Assembly (NCBI RefSeq): GCF_900105355.1
Contig: NZ_FNSC01000001.1
Location: 186,001 to 250,000 of the forward strand
DNA length: 64,000 bases
Reading direction: 5' to 3'
DNA from: Pseudomonas anguilliseptica
GTDB taxonomy: Bacteria; Pseudomonadota; Gammaproteobacteria; Pseudomonadales; Pseudomonadaceae
The position numbers and the translations under genes were made by a program. The notes under the pieces are model-generated. The model did no database searches. It was not told where the DNA came from and worked only from the letters and a program-made list of their open reading frames with translations. Shown one piece after another: positions 36,722 to 45,399 of this stretch (position 1 is the first letter of the stretch; each line of letters begins with the position of its first letter).

Positions 36722-37227
36722 TACAGCGGTTCCCCCCGCGCGGCGGCGATGTCCTTAAACAGGGTGGCAATGGCCTGCAGCAGCATCAGGGCGATGCCGA
36801 TGCACATGATGATCTTGATCGGCGCCATGGGGGGCGACCAGGCCGAGTAGCTGGTTTCACTGTACTCAAGGGCGTACTGGGTTGAAGAAATACCGCCGAA
36901 GAGCAGGAACACCAGGTAGAAAATCAGAAAACCGATGGTGATCGCATCGATGATTGCCCGGGTCCGTGGCGACCAGCGGCTGTAGAACAGGTCCATGCGC
37001 ACATGGGCATCCAGTTGCATGGAATAGGCGCCGCCAAGCAGGAAGTAGGCGACCATCAGAAACTGCGCCGACTCCAGCGTCCAAGCGGCCGGCATAAAGA
37101 AGGTCTTGCTGATTGAGGAGTACAGCAGCACGCCGAGAATGGCGAAGATCAGGTACATGGCGAAGCGCCCGACAACGCGGTTGAGCGCCTCCACTGCGTG
37201 CACAAACAGCCTGATGGCCTTGGGCAT
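36721..37227 (-). CDS. dctQ: TRAP transporter small permease DctQ
   Basis: 168 residues with four membrane helices (MYLIFAILGVLLYSS, AQFLMVAYFLLGGAY, AITIGFLIFYLVFLLFGG and PIKIIMCIGIALMLLQAI) and the conserved VRMDLFYSRWSPRTRAIID loop. It pairs with DctM to form the TRAP membrane complex. First gene of the dctQMP operon; its stop overlaps the dctM start. Confidence 0.92.
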   Translation of the reverse strand: MPKAIRLFVHAVEALNRVVGRFAMYLIFAILGVLLYSSISKTFFMPAAWTLESAQFLMVAYFLLGGAYSMQLDAHVRMDLFYSRWSPRTRAIIDAITIGFLIFYLVFLLFGGISSTQYALEYSETSYSAWSPPMAPIKIIMCIGIALMLLQAIATLFKDIAAARGEPL

Positions 37228-37393
37228 ACTGCACCTGCCGAATAATTGTTATTCCGAGAGCCTAGACCAAGATGGCGCAAAGCCAACCAGCGCTGACAGC
37301 GTTAGCACAAAGCACGCCAGCTCTTTTGCGCAGGCAATCTCTCTCGAAATATCAGCAGCTTAGTGCGCAGGAAAAAGCTGCGGTAGACCCCTA

Positions 37394-38326
37394 CTAGCCC
37401 TCTAGAAAGCCCATCAGCACCGCCACGGTGCGTGCTGGCTCCTCTTTCTTGGGGCACATGGCCGAGGTCGTCGAACAGCACCAGACGGCTGCCCTTGATG
37501 TCGCGTTTGAAGCGCTCGGCATTGACCGGTGGAATCAACTCATCGCGACCACCCCAAATAATCAGCGTCGGCACCTTGAGTTCGGCGATACGCGTGTAGC
37601 TCTGCCCCGCTTCGGCCTGGATAAAGCGCTGACGCAAGGCTTCACGATTGCCGGCGCGCAGGGTCAGCTCGTAGTAGCGATCAATCAGCTCATCGCTGAC
37701 CTTGTCCGGATCGCCGTAGATGTTGCGGATGCTTGCCTCGATCATCTGCCGGGGCAGCAGATTGGCCATCAGTGGCGCCAGCGCGGGAATCTGCGCCAGA
37801 CGAAAACCGATGGGCATGGAAGTGGCGTTGCGCGGATAACCGGCGGCATCCACCAGCACCAGCCGTTCAACACGCTGCGGATAGTTCAGGGCAAATTGCC
37901 AGGCCAGTTGCCCGCCACCACCGCACGCGGCACCTGCAACTGATCCAGCACATGGCCGAGAAAGGCGCTGTAGTGGGCCATGCGGTAATCACCATCGGGG
38001 AATGGCCCGGTCAAGCCAAAGCCCGGCAGATCGAGGCTGATCACCCGACGCTTGGCCTGCAACGCTGCCACCCAGCCTTCCCAGGTGTGCAGGCTGGCCG
38101 AGGTGCCGTGCAGCAACACGATCGGCGCGGGGTCATCGCGTGGGCCCTGATCGCGCAGGTACACCAGCATGCCGTCAACCGCGACAAACTGCGACGGTGG
38201 CAAAGCCCAGCGCGGCTTGAGGTCCGCCACGGGGCGATCCGGCGCCCAATTCCAGGCGACCGCAGCGGCCAGGCTGATCAGCACCAACAGGACAACGGAT
38301 ACGGATATCTGCACAGCACGCTTCAT
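37394..38326 (-). pseudogene. Alpha/beta hydrolase with two lesions
   Basis: From the ATG at 38326 it has a membrane anchor or signal (ISVSVVLLVLISLAAAVAW) and a hydrolase fold with oxyanion motif VLLHGTSASLHTWEGW. Near 37918 the expected nucleophile elbow (GNSLGGQLAW in relatives) is gone: AVVAGN runs into another frame where GQLAWQFALNYPQRV continues. The loss fits a 16-base deletion between two GCGGGCAAC-like repeats. The acid (IIWGGRDELIPP) and His (DDLGHVP) remain. Near 37455 a second one-base shift separates GHVPQ from the normal end EEPARTVAVLMGFLEG. The catalytic Ser is deleted, so the gene is dead. Confidence 0.82.
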
Positions 38327-38467
38327 GGTCGATACCTGATGACGGGGCACTGGCAATACTAGCCAACGAGGCACAGCTTGCCTGCAGAGCGCCGGATATC
38401 AATCGACACAAGCGGCCGATACCGGACGAAAAAACTATGTAGCTATTGCGTGTTGTGAAGCGATAAG

Positions 38468-38566
38468 CCGTAGGTTGGTGTTGAGCACAGCGAAGCCCAA
38501 CAGACCGCTGCATGGGTAGGTTGGGCTTCGTCGCGTTGCTCCTCAACCCAACCTACCCATGCACCC
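38468..38566. repeat. GTAGGTTGG palindromic intergenic repeat
   Basis: Two nested inverted steps: GTAGGTTGG near 38470 with CCAACCTAC near 38550, and AGCGAAGCCCAAC with the TTGGGCTTCGTCGC complement. It sits in a 490-base gene-free gap (38327-38817) shared with a terminator and another repeat. This is a common form of intergenic palindrome in Pseudomonas, as far as I recall. Confidence 0.65.
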
Positions 38567-38577
38567 TGCGGACGAAA

Positions 38578-38605
38578 AAAAGCCCCGACGTGCCGGGGCT
38601 TGAGG
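38578..38605 (-). terminator. GC-rich terminator hairpin
   Basis: AAGCCCCG and CGGGGCTT flank a short loop, with seven A on the left side, giving a T run on the minus strand. It would end minus-strand transcription from the old-yellow-enzyme gene after the repeat at 38644-38812. Confidence 0.7.
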
Positions 38606-38643
38606 AGTGTTGCGCCGTTTTGCGGCGCACACGATAAAACGGG

Positions 38644-38812
38644 TATCTAGAATCTGTTTCGGATCTCGCGAGCTAGAGCGATACAAGGCGCTACGTAGTA
38701 ACAGCCTCCGGCTGATCAAAACGCGGCGAGGAAGCGGAGTGTACGAACTGTACATGAGCATTCCGAGCCTGTTTTTAACGCCGTATCGCCGACGCGCAGC
38801 AGATTCGAGATA
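38644..38812. repeat. Dispersed repeat family, copy A
   Basis: Terminal arms TATCTAGAATCTG (38644-38656) and CAGATTCGAGATA (38800-38812) are inverted with one mismatch. Inside are TCTCGCGAGCTAGAG, an ACAGCCTCCGGCTG step, the core AAGCGGAGTGTACG...GTACATGAGCATTCC and TTTTTAACGCCGTATCGCC then GACGCGCAGCAGA. Copies B (around IS5 copy 2) and C (49899-50140) share the core but have different arms. No coding capacity. Confidence 0.75.
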
Positions 38813-38817
38813 GGTTC

Positions 38818-39927
38818 TTAGACCAGGCTGGTCAGCGCATCACGGCTGAACGGCAGAATATCCTGCTCGCGGCCATCGCGTACTTTTACCGCCCAATCCG
38901 GGTCGACCAGCAGTGCACGGCCTACGGCAACCAGGTCGAACTCCTGCTTGTTCAGACGCTCCAGCAGGTTTTCCAGACTGGCCGGCTGAGCCACCTTGTC
39001 GGTGTTGACCATAAACTGCAGGAACTCGCCGTCCAGGCCGACGCTGCCAACGGTGATGGTTGGCTTGCCGGTCAGCTTGCGCGTCCAGCCGGCCAGGTTC
39101 AACTCGGAGCCGTCGAACTCCGGCTCCCAGAAACGGCGGGTCGAGCAGTGGAAGATATCCACGCCGGCATCGGCCAGCGGCTTAAGGAAGGCCTCAAGCG
39201 CTTCAGGAGTCTCTACCAGGCGAGCGCTGTAATCCTGCTGCTTCCACTGCGAGAAGCGGAAGATGATTGGGAACTCAGGGCCGACGGCGGCACGCACAGC
39301 CTGGATCAGTTCGATGGCAAAGCGCGAACGCTGCGCCAGGTCACCACCGTATTCGTCGGTGCGCTGGTTGCTGCCGGCCCAGAAGAACTGGTCGACCAGA
39401 TAGCCGTGGGCACCGTGAATTTCCACACCGTCCATGCCGATGGCCTTGGCATCTCTGGCGGCTTGGGCGAAGGCGGCGATCACGTCCTTGATATCGTCCT
39501 GGGTCATGCCGTGCACAACCACATTGCCCTCTTTAATCTTTTCGCTCGGGCCGTAGCCTGGGACGCTGGCGTCCGGCTCGGTGCCCAGCTTGCGCACATT
39601 GCCCACGTGCCACAGTTGCGGAACGATCTTGCCGCCTTCTGCGTGCACGGCCTCGACCACTTTCTTCCAGCCGGCCAGAGCATCTTCACCGTAGAAACGC
39701 GGCACATTCGGGTAACCGTTGGCGGCCTTGTGCCCAACCGTGGTGCCTTCGGTGACGATCAAACCAACGCCGGCAGCCGCGCGGCGACGGTAGTACTCGA
39801 TGACCTTGCTATTCGGTACGCCGCCTGGGGAGAAGGAACGGGTCATCGGGGCCATGACCACACGGGTCGGCAGCTCCAGGTTGCCCAGGCTAAAGGGTTG
39901 GAACAGTGCTTTAACGGGATCGGTCAT
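38818..39927 (-). CDS. Old yellow enzyme family FMN oxidoreductase (NemA-like)
   Basis: 369 residues from the third of three consecutive ATGs, at 39927, which has the best distance to GAGGA. OYE TIM barrel: LFQPFSLGNLELPTRVVMAPMTR, the His/Asn-type substrate pair region DGVEIHGAHGYLVDQFFW, then NQRTDEYGG and a C-terminal FMN phosphate-binding DLVAVGRALLVDPDW. Members reduce activated C=C bonds of enones, maleimides and nitro compounds. Downstream of a TetR gene on the same strand (52-base gap), as in NemR-NemA pairs, so induction by electrophiles is plausible. Confidence 0.9.
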   Translation of the reverse strand: MTDPVKALFQPFSLGNLELPTRVVMAPMTRSFSPGGVPNSKVIEYYRRRAAAGVGLIVTEGTTVGHKAANGYPNVPRFYGEDALAGWKKVVEAVHAEGGKIVPQLWHVGNVRKLGTEPDASVPGYGPSEKIKEGNVVVHGMTQDDIKDVIAAFAQAARDAKAIGMDGVEIHGAHGYLVDQFFWAGSNQRTDEYGGDLAQRSRFAIELIQAVRAAVGPEFPIIFRFSQWKQQDYSARLVETPEALEAFLKPLADAGVDIFHCSTRRFWEPEFDGSELNLAGWTRKLTGKPTITVGSVGLDGEFLQFMVNTDKVAQPASLENLLERLNKQEFDLVAVGRALLVDPDWAVKVRDGREQDILPFSRDALTSLV

Positions 39928-39979
39928 CATCATTCCTCGGGGCGGCCAGAGCGCCGCAACTGGTTAAAGGGGCTTGTAT

Positions 39980-40573
39980 TCAGACCTGCAACAACAGCTG
40001 CAGGCGTTGGATAAAGTCAGTCAGGGCGCGGGTGTTGTTCGCCACCTTGAGTCGGGTCAGCGCGCCTTGCCAGGCATTGGCGATAAAGCTCGCCAGGTTG
40101 CGGCAATCTTCATCGGCTGCCAGCTCGCCTGCGGCCTGCGCCTGTTCCAGACAGGCCTGCAGAATGTCCGCCGAGGTTTGCAGAATTGCATCGACCTGGG
40201 TGCCAAGGGTCGGCGACAGCTCGGCCATCTCGAAGCTCAGGCTGCCGATAAAGCAGTGGTATTCCAGGCGCTCCTGGCGCGCGAAGTGTTCCACCAGCTC
40301 GGCGTAGTAACCGAGGATGCGTTCGCGCGGGCTCAACGCTGGGTCGCTCAGGGCTTCGGCATAACGCGCCAGGCGCGGCTGATAGACCTGCTGCAAGGCC
40401 TGCAAGGCAAAGTCTTCCTTGCTGGCGAAGTAGTGATAAAAGGAGCCTTTCGGCACCCCCGCCGCCTGGACGATTTCCTGCACACCGGCGCCGTGATAAC
40501 CACGACAGGTCATCACCTCGGCGCCTTTGGCGAGGATCAGGTCACGCTTGTCGAGTCGAATGCTGGAGTTCAT
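39980..40573 (-). CDS. TetR-family regulator (NemR-like)
   Basis: About 197 residues from the ATG at 40573 (MNSSIRLDKRDLILAKGAEV). The TetR helix-turn-helix is at about 10-55 (VMTCRGYHGAGVQEIVQAAGVPKGSFYHYFASKEDFALQAL). A ligand domain with Cys (HCFIGSL, LQACLEQ, DEDC) follows. It probably represses itself and the old yellow enzyme gene downstream. A strong hairpin at 40664-40692 lies before the start. Confidence 0.9.
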   Translation of the reverse strand: MNSSIRLDKRDLILAKGAEVMTCRGYHGAGVQEIVQAAGVPKGSFYHYFASKEDFALQALQQVYQPRLARYAEALSDPALSPRERILGYYAELVEHFARQERLEYHCFIGSLSFEMAELSPTLGTQVDAILQTSADILQACLEQAQAAGELAADEDCRNLASFIANAWQGALTRLKVANNTRALTDFIQRLQLLLQV

Positions 40574-40663
40574 GCCGACAAGAATATGACCGGTCGTCTC
40601 GCTTCGCCCAGCACTATTGATTTGCGTGATTATCCGCAAGAAGCAACGCGGGTTTTAGACACG

Positions 40664-40692
40664 ACAAAGCCGCGAACAGGTCGCGGCTTTGT
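40664..40692. repeat. 12-bp stem-loop upstream of the tetR gene
   Basis: ACAAAGCCGCGA and TCGCGGCTTTGT with a 5-base loop. It lacks a T run on either side but has the GC-rich stem of a terminator. It may separate the tetR promoter from plus-strand transcription. Confidence 0.5.
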
Positions 40693-40735
40693 GGGAGGGG
40701 AAGATGCAGAACCTGCTCAACGTCTCGCGAGCTAG

Positions 40736-41927
40736 GGATCCTCTGAAGTAGCCATGCGTTTCAGGCCGACTTCAGCCTCCGCTGATTTTGAAAGCGGAAA
40801 ATCGATCAAAAACGATCATATCATCCGCTTATTTTTGTGTTTTTAGCCGCCGCGAGCACCTCGCGGCGGCTATTGCCCATATTACGGGCGCACCTCTCCT
40901 GCAGTTGCCAGTAAATGTCTGCGTGCCATCCACAGGTTCGACAGCGCAAACAGCGTGACCAACTGCGCCGTGTTCTTGGCCAGGCCGCGGAAGCGCGTCT
41001 TCACATAGCCGAACTGCCGCTTGATCACCCGAAACGGGTGCTCGACCTTGGCGCGCACCTGGGCTTTGGCCTTCTCGATCTTGCGCTTGGCTTTGTATAG
41101 CGCGCTGCGCTTATCGAGTTTCTTGTAGGTGCTGCGGCGTGCCGCCACCTGCCAGATAACCTTCCGACCCTCATGCTCCGGACGCTTTTCCACACCGGTG
41201 TAACCTGCGTCGGTACAAACCACGTTCTCGTCGCCATGCAGCAGCTTATCCACCTGGGTGACGTCCGCCACGTTGGCCGCCGTGCCCACCACGCTGTGCA
41301 CCAGTCCAGACTTGTCATCCACACCGATGTGGGCCTTCATGCCGAAGTAGTACTGGTTGCCCTTCTTGGTCTGGTGCATCTCCGGGTCGCGTTTACCGTC
41401 TTTGTTTTTGGTCGAGCTGGGCGCATTGATCAACGTCGCATCGACGATGGTGCCCTGGCGCAGGGACAGGCCGCGATCCCCCAGGTAGCCGTTGATCACA
41501 GCCAAGATGCCAGCCGCCAGTTCGTTTTTTTCCAGTACGCGACGGAAGTTGAGGATGGTGGTTTCGTCAGGGATACGCTCCAGGCTCAACCCGGCGAACT
41601 GCCGCAGAATGGTCGTTTCGTACAGCGCCTCTTCCATCGCAGGATCGCTGTAACCGAGCCAGTTTTGCATCAGATGAACACGCAGCATCGCCATCAACGG
41701 GTACGCCGGGCGACCGCCTTCACCCTTGGGGTAATGTGGATCGATCAGGGCAATCAAGCCCTTCCACGGCACCACCCGATCCATCTCGATCAGGAACAAC
41801 TCTTTGCGGGTCTGCTTGCGCTTGCCGGCGTACTCGGCATCGGCGAAGGTCATCTGCTTCATCGGAAAACTCGGTGGGTGGCGTCCGGGCATTTTGCCAA
41901 AATCAGGAAGACTTATTCAGAGTTTCC
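40736..41927 (-). mobile_element. IS5-family element, copy 2 (1192 bp)
   Basis: CTAG duplications at 40732-40735 and 41928-41931. The ends read GGATCCTCTGAAG and the complement of GGAAACTCTGAAT. The transposase is on the minus strand and complete. Inserted in intergenic repeat B, so no gene was lost. Confidence 0.93.
40882..41862 (-). CDS. IS5-family transposase (copy 2)
   Basis: 326 residues from MKQMTFADAEYAGKRKQ; the frame is open to 41892, but the shorter start is the one shared by all copies. The same DDE residues as copy 1 are present (TIVDATLINAP, CTDAGYTGVEKR, AKVEHPFRVIKRQF). A few substitutions distinguish it (for example LGYSDPAMEEALY, VLEKNELAAG). No disruption. Confidence 0.95.
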   Translation of the reverse strand: MKQMTFADAEYAGKRKQTRKELFLIEMDRVVPWKGLIALIDPHYPKGEGGRPAYPLMAMLRVHLMQNWLGYSDPAMEEALYETTILRQFAGLSLERIPDETTILNFRRVLEKNELAAGILAVINGYLGDRGLSLRQGTIVDATLINAPSSTKNKDGKRDPEMHQTKKGNQYYFGMKAHIGVDDKSGLVHSVVGTAANVADVTQVDKLLHGDENVVCTDAGYTGVEKRPEHEGRKVIWQVAARRSTYKKLDKRSALYKAKRKIEKAKAQVRAKVEHPFRVIKRQFGYVKTRFRGLAKNTAQLVTLFALSNLWMARRHLLATAGEVRP

Positions 41928-42043
41928 CTAGAGCCATGCAAGGCAAAAGCAGGTGAGAAAGCGGAGTTTACGGCTGTAAATGAGCATTCCGAACCTGCTT
42001 TTAACGCACCAGCACCGACGCGCAGCAGACGTTGAGCAGGTTC

Positions 42044-42331
42044 TTAGCCGCGGGCGGCTTTGATCACTTCGATATAAGGTTCGGCAAAGCGTTGATCCTG
42101 GATCAGCGCGATAAAGTCATTGCCCTGGGCATCCTTGGCATTCAGGTCGTAGCCGGCGGCAACGAAGAAGCCGACAAAGCGCTCGAAATCGTCGATACGC
42201 AGGCCACGGTAGGCCTTGACCAGCTTGTGCAGCGACGGCGGCGTGGCATCGGCCGGTTCTACGCCGAGGAACAGCTTGATCGGCTCGTCACCAATCTCTT
42301 CGCCAATCACCTGTTTCTTGTCTTTACGCAT
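42044..42331 (-). CDS. PA4642-like conserved hypothetical protein
   Basis: 95 residues from the ATG at 42331 (GGAG 6 nt upstream). Reads MRKDKKQVIGEEIGDEPIKLF then a helical body with RIDDFERFVGFFVAAGYDLNAKDAQGNDF, somewhat ankyrin-like at the end. In P. aeruginosa a homologue lies near the hpt-upp-uraA block (from memory), which fits this location. Cytosolic, function unknown. Its 3' end touches repeat B. Confidence 0.8.
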   Translation of the reverse strand: MRKDKKQVIGEEIGDEPIKLFLGVEPADATPPSLHKLVKAYRGLRIDDFERFVGFFVAAGYDLNAKDAQGNDFIALIQDQRFAEPYIEVIKAARG

Positions 42332-42514
42332 CACTCACTCCAGCTAACCAGGCCACACGGGGCCGGCAGTGTACCTCCGGGTGTGGCAAGGGCTCAACGG
42401 ATGCCGGACAACCACACGGTTTAACACGCGCTGAGGCTGGCGCACAGCCGACTTAGGTCAACACTGCACGCTGGGGCCGCCCCTTATACTGCGCCTATTG
42501 AGTTGGGAGTCATT

Positions 42515-44254
42515 ATGTCGCTGCCCTTACCGCCGCTGTTCTCCGCCTGGCGCCAGACTTTGCGCGCGGGCTACGGCTGGAAAAACCTGCGCAGCGACCT
42601 GAGCGCCGGTTTAACGGTGGGCATTATCGCCATTCCGCTGGCCATGGCCCTGGCGATTGCCGTCGGAGTGGCGCCGCAGCACGGTCTGTATACGGTGCTG
42701 GTGGCCGGTACGCTGATCGCCCTGTTTGGCGGCTCACGTTTCAACGTTTCCGGGCCGACCGCCGCCTTTGTGGTGATTCTGTTGCCGGTCACCCAGCAAT
42801 TCGGCCTCGGCGGACTGCTGCTGTGCACCCTGATGGCGGGTGCAATTCTGATTACCCTCGGACTGATGCGCGCCGGGCAGCTGATCGAATTTATCCCCTA
42901 TCCGGTCACGCTGGGTTTTACCGCCGGTATCGGCATCGTCATCGCCACCCTGCAGATCAAGGACCTGTTCGGCCTGCAGCTCAGCAGCCAGCCGAAAAAC
43001 TACATCGAACAACTCAACGGCCTTATACAGGCCCTGCCCAGCTTGCAACTGGGCGACAGCCTGGTGGCGCTGGTATGCCTGGCGACGCTGCTGATCTGGC
43101 CGCGCTGGGTGCCGAAAATACCCGGGCATCTGGTCGCACTGACGGTCGGCGCATTGCTCGGGTTGCTGCTAGAAAGCCTGCAGATTCCCGTGGCGACCAT
43201 TGGCGAGCGCTTCAGCTACAGCCTGAATGGCGTTGAGCACCCAGGCATTCCGCCATTTCTGCCGAGCTTTATCTGGCCCTGGCACTTGCCAGGTGCCGAT
43301 GGCCAGCCTCTGCTGGTGAGCTTCGAGCTATTCCGTCAGTTGCTCGCACCGGCCTTTGCCATTGCCATGCTCGGGGCGATTGAATCGCTGCTGTGCGCCG
43401 TGGTTGCCGATGGCATGACCGGCAGCAAACACGACCCCAATGGCGAGCTGATCGGCCAGGGCATTGGCAATCTGGTTGCGCCGCTGTTCGGCGGGATCAC
43501 CGCCACCGCGGCGATTGCCCGTAGTGCCGCCAACGTGCGCGCCGGAGCCTACTCGCCACTGCCCGCAATGACCCACGCCGGCGTGGTGCTGATCGCCATT
43601 TTGTTTCTCGCGCCTCTGTTCAGCTACCTGCCGATGGCCGCATTGGCGGCTTTGCTGCTGGTGGTGGCGTGGAACATGAGCGAGCCGCGGCACGTGCAAC
43701 ATACCCTGCGTATTGCGCCACGCAGTGATGTGCTGGTGCTGCTGACCTGCCTGACTCTCACCGTGCTGTTCGACATGGTGCTGGCGGTGGGCGTCGGCCT
43801 GCTGCTGGCCGCCGGGTTGTTTATCAAGCGCATGAGCGACCTGACCGATACCGCAGCGCTGCCCAAGCACTTCCACCAGGCACTGAATGACCTGCCCGAA
43901 CACGTGCTGGCCTACGCCATTCGCGGGCCGCTGTTCTTCGGTGCAGCGGAAAAAGCCCTGAGCGTGCTCCGGCGCTTTACCCCAGGGGTAAAGGTGGTGA
44001 TCGTCGATATCAGCGCCGTGCCGCTGCTGGATATGACCGCCATCGCCGCACTGGACAATGTGCTGCGCGACTACCGCGAGCAGCACGTCGCCCTGGTACT
44101 CAGCGGGCCCACGCCACAGGTGCGCCTGCAATTGCGCCGCGCCGGCATCGTGCGCGTTGAAGGTGAGTTGGCTTATGTACGCGATCTGGCCCAAGCCAGA
44201 GAGAAAGCGTTGCGCTGGCTAGCGCCCAAGGCCGATGGGGAATCAGCATCGTAG
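42515..44254 (+). CDS. SulP-family anion transporter with STAS domain
   Basis: About 579 residues from the ATG at 42515, which has GGGAG 5 nt upstream. About 12-14 membrane helices with the SulP signature (DLSAGLTVGIIAIPLAMALAIAVGV and SGPTAAFVVILLP) and GGITATAAIARSAANVRAGA, then a cytosolic STAS domain from about 450 (VLAYAIRGPLFFGAAEKAL, VVIVDISAVPLLDMTAIAAL). Closest in type to DauA-like C4-dicarboxylate or sulfate/bicarbonate carriers; substrate not assignable. It ends in a palindromic repeat that probably terminates it and hpt. Confidence 0.92.
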   Translation: MSLPLPPLFSAWRQTLRAGYGWKNLRSDLSAGLTVGIIAIPLAMALAIAVGVAPQHGLYTVLVAGTLIALFGGSRFNVSGPTAAFVVILLPVTQQFGLGGLLLCTLMAGAILITLGLMRAGQLIEFIPYPVTLGFTAGIGIVIATLQIKDLFGLQLSSQPKNYIEQLNGLIQALPSLQLGDSLVALVCLATLLIWPRWVPKIPGHLVALTVGALLGLLLESLQIPVATIGERFSYSLNGVEHPGIPPFLPSFIWPWHLPGADGQPLLVSFELFRQLLAPAFAIAMLGAIESLLCAVVADGMTGSKHDPNGELIGQGIGNLVAPLFGGITATAAIARSAANVRAGAYSPLPAMTHAGVVLIAILFLAPLFSYLPMAALAALLLVVAWNMSEPRHVQHTLRIAPRSDVLVLLTCLTLTVLFDMVLAVGVGLLLAAGLFIKRMSDLTDTAALPKHFHQALNDLPEHVLAYAIRGPLFFGAAEKALSVLRRFTPGVKVVIVDISAVPLLDMTAIAALDNVLRDYREQHVALVLSGPTPQVRLQLRRAGIVRVEGELAYVRDLAQAREKALRWLAPKADGESAS

Positions 44255-44326
44255 GGTGGATAACGCGCAGCTTATCCGCCCTGGACCGTGCAGGGTGGAA
44301 AGCGCTTAACGGTTTTCCACCCTGCC
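44251..44326. repeat. GTAGGGTGGAT palindrome acting between convergent genes
   Basis: GTAGGGTGGATAA pairs loosely with TTATCCGCCCT, and a second hairpin CAGGGTGGAAA (44291-44301) pairs with TTTTCCACCCTG (44313-44324). Lies exactly between the SulP stop and the hpt stop; likely a transcription boundary. Related to 31443-31510. Confidence 0.7.
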
Positions 44327-44336
44327 ATAACAGCGC

Positions 44337-44894
44337 TTACAACCCTTTAACTGCGTAGATACCCGGCGCATTGCGCCAGTAGCCCTTGTAGTCCATGCCA
44401 TAGCCAAACACATAGCGATCTACGCAGGACATGCCGACGTAATCGGCTTTGAGGTCCGGGCGTGCTTTACGGTCGTGGGTTTTGTCTACCAGCACGGCGA
44501 TGCGCACGTTCTTGGCGCCGGCGTGACGACAAAAATCGATGATTGCACCGAGGGTGTGCCCTTCATCGAGGATGTCGTCGATGATCAGCACGTCGCGGTC
44601 AATAAAGGAGATTTCCGGTTTGGCCTTCCAGAACAGCTCGCCGCCGCTGGTTTCATTACGGTAGCGGGTGGCGTGCAGGTAGGACAGTTCCAGCGGGAAG
44701 TTGAGCTTGGGCAGCAGCTTGCCGGAGAAGATCAGCCCGCCGTTCATCACGCAGAACACCACAGGGTTGCTGTCGGCCATCTCGCTGTTGATGGCGGCCG
44801 CCATGGTGTCGATGGCCACCTCAACCTCGGCATTGCTGTGCAGGCAATCGGCTTCGGCCATGACTTGGCGGATATGCGCGAGATCGACGGACAT
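44337..44894 (-). CDS. hpt: Hypoxanthine-guanine phosphoribosyltransferase
   Basis: 185 residues. PRPP-binding motif VLIIDDILDEGHTLGAII and the type-I PRTase beta core (PVVFCVMNGGLIFSGKL, YRNETSGGELFW). It salvages hypoxanthine and guanine to IMP and GMP using PRPP. Divergent from upp with about 250 bases between, as in other pseudomonads. Complete. Confidence 0.95.
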   Translation of the reverse strand: MSVDLAHIRQVMAEADCLHSNAEVEVAIDTMAAAINSEMADSNPVVFCVMNGGLIFSGKLLPKLNFPLELSYLHATRYRNETSGGELFWKAKPEISFIDRDVLIIDDILDEGHTLGAIIDFCRHAGAKNVRIAVLVDKTHDRKARPDLKADYVGMSCVDRYVFGYGMDYKGYWRNAPGIYAVKGL

Positions 44895-45275
44895 GCTGTT
44901 TCCTCTTGGGAGCGGGACGGTCAGACCAGAAAGCTGATCGATGCGTCAAAATAAAAGCCGGCAAAGGTACGCATCTGCGCCATGCAGAGCAAGCCCCGGC
45001 AGACCAACTGCGGCAATTGCCCGCAAGCGGCGACACGTTAGCCGCTATTTAGCGACATTAGGCCATCTTGGCCCAGCACTTGGCATAGCCAATGCTTTAA
45101 TCTAACGCAATTTTTCGCCCGTCCTGCCGGAGACCCCGCCATGCCCATCCTCGAGATCCGCCACCCGCTGATCCGCCACAAACTCGGCCTGATGCGCCGC
45201 GCCGATATCAGCACGAAGAATTTTCGTGAACTGGCCCAGGAAGTCGGCGCGCTGCTGACTTACGAGGCGACCAAG

Positions 45276-45399
45276 GATGGTCTGAAAAAGACTTCCTGAT
45301 TTTGGCAAAATATCCGCACTCCACCCGCCGAGTTTTCCGATGAAGCAGATGACCTTCGCCGACGCCGAGTACGCCGGCAAGCGCAAGCAGACCCGCAAA
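45276..45399 (+). mobile_element. IS5 left-end remnant (outer copy)
   Basis: GATGGTCTGAAAAAG starts this 124-base remnant, which runs through the first 20 transposase codons (MKQMTFADAEYAGKRKQTRK) and is then cut by the left end of the complete IS5 copy that follows. Same orientation as copy 3. Confidence 0.88.

Larger units (their letters stand above)
40709..42045. repeat. Dispersed repeat family, copy B, split by IS5
   Basis: Perfect 15-bp arms GAACCTGCTCAACGT (40709-40723) and ACGTTGAGCAGGTTC (42031-42045). Without IS5 copy 2 (40736-41927) and one CTAG, the element is about 140 bp and reads TCTCGCGAGCTAGAGCC, CAAGGC, then AAGCGGAGTTTACG...GTAAATGAGCATTCC and TTTTAACGC, as in copy A. The IS used the CTAG inside this repeat as target. 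Confidence 0.8.
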
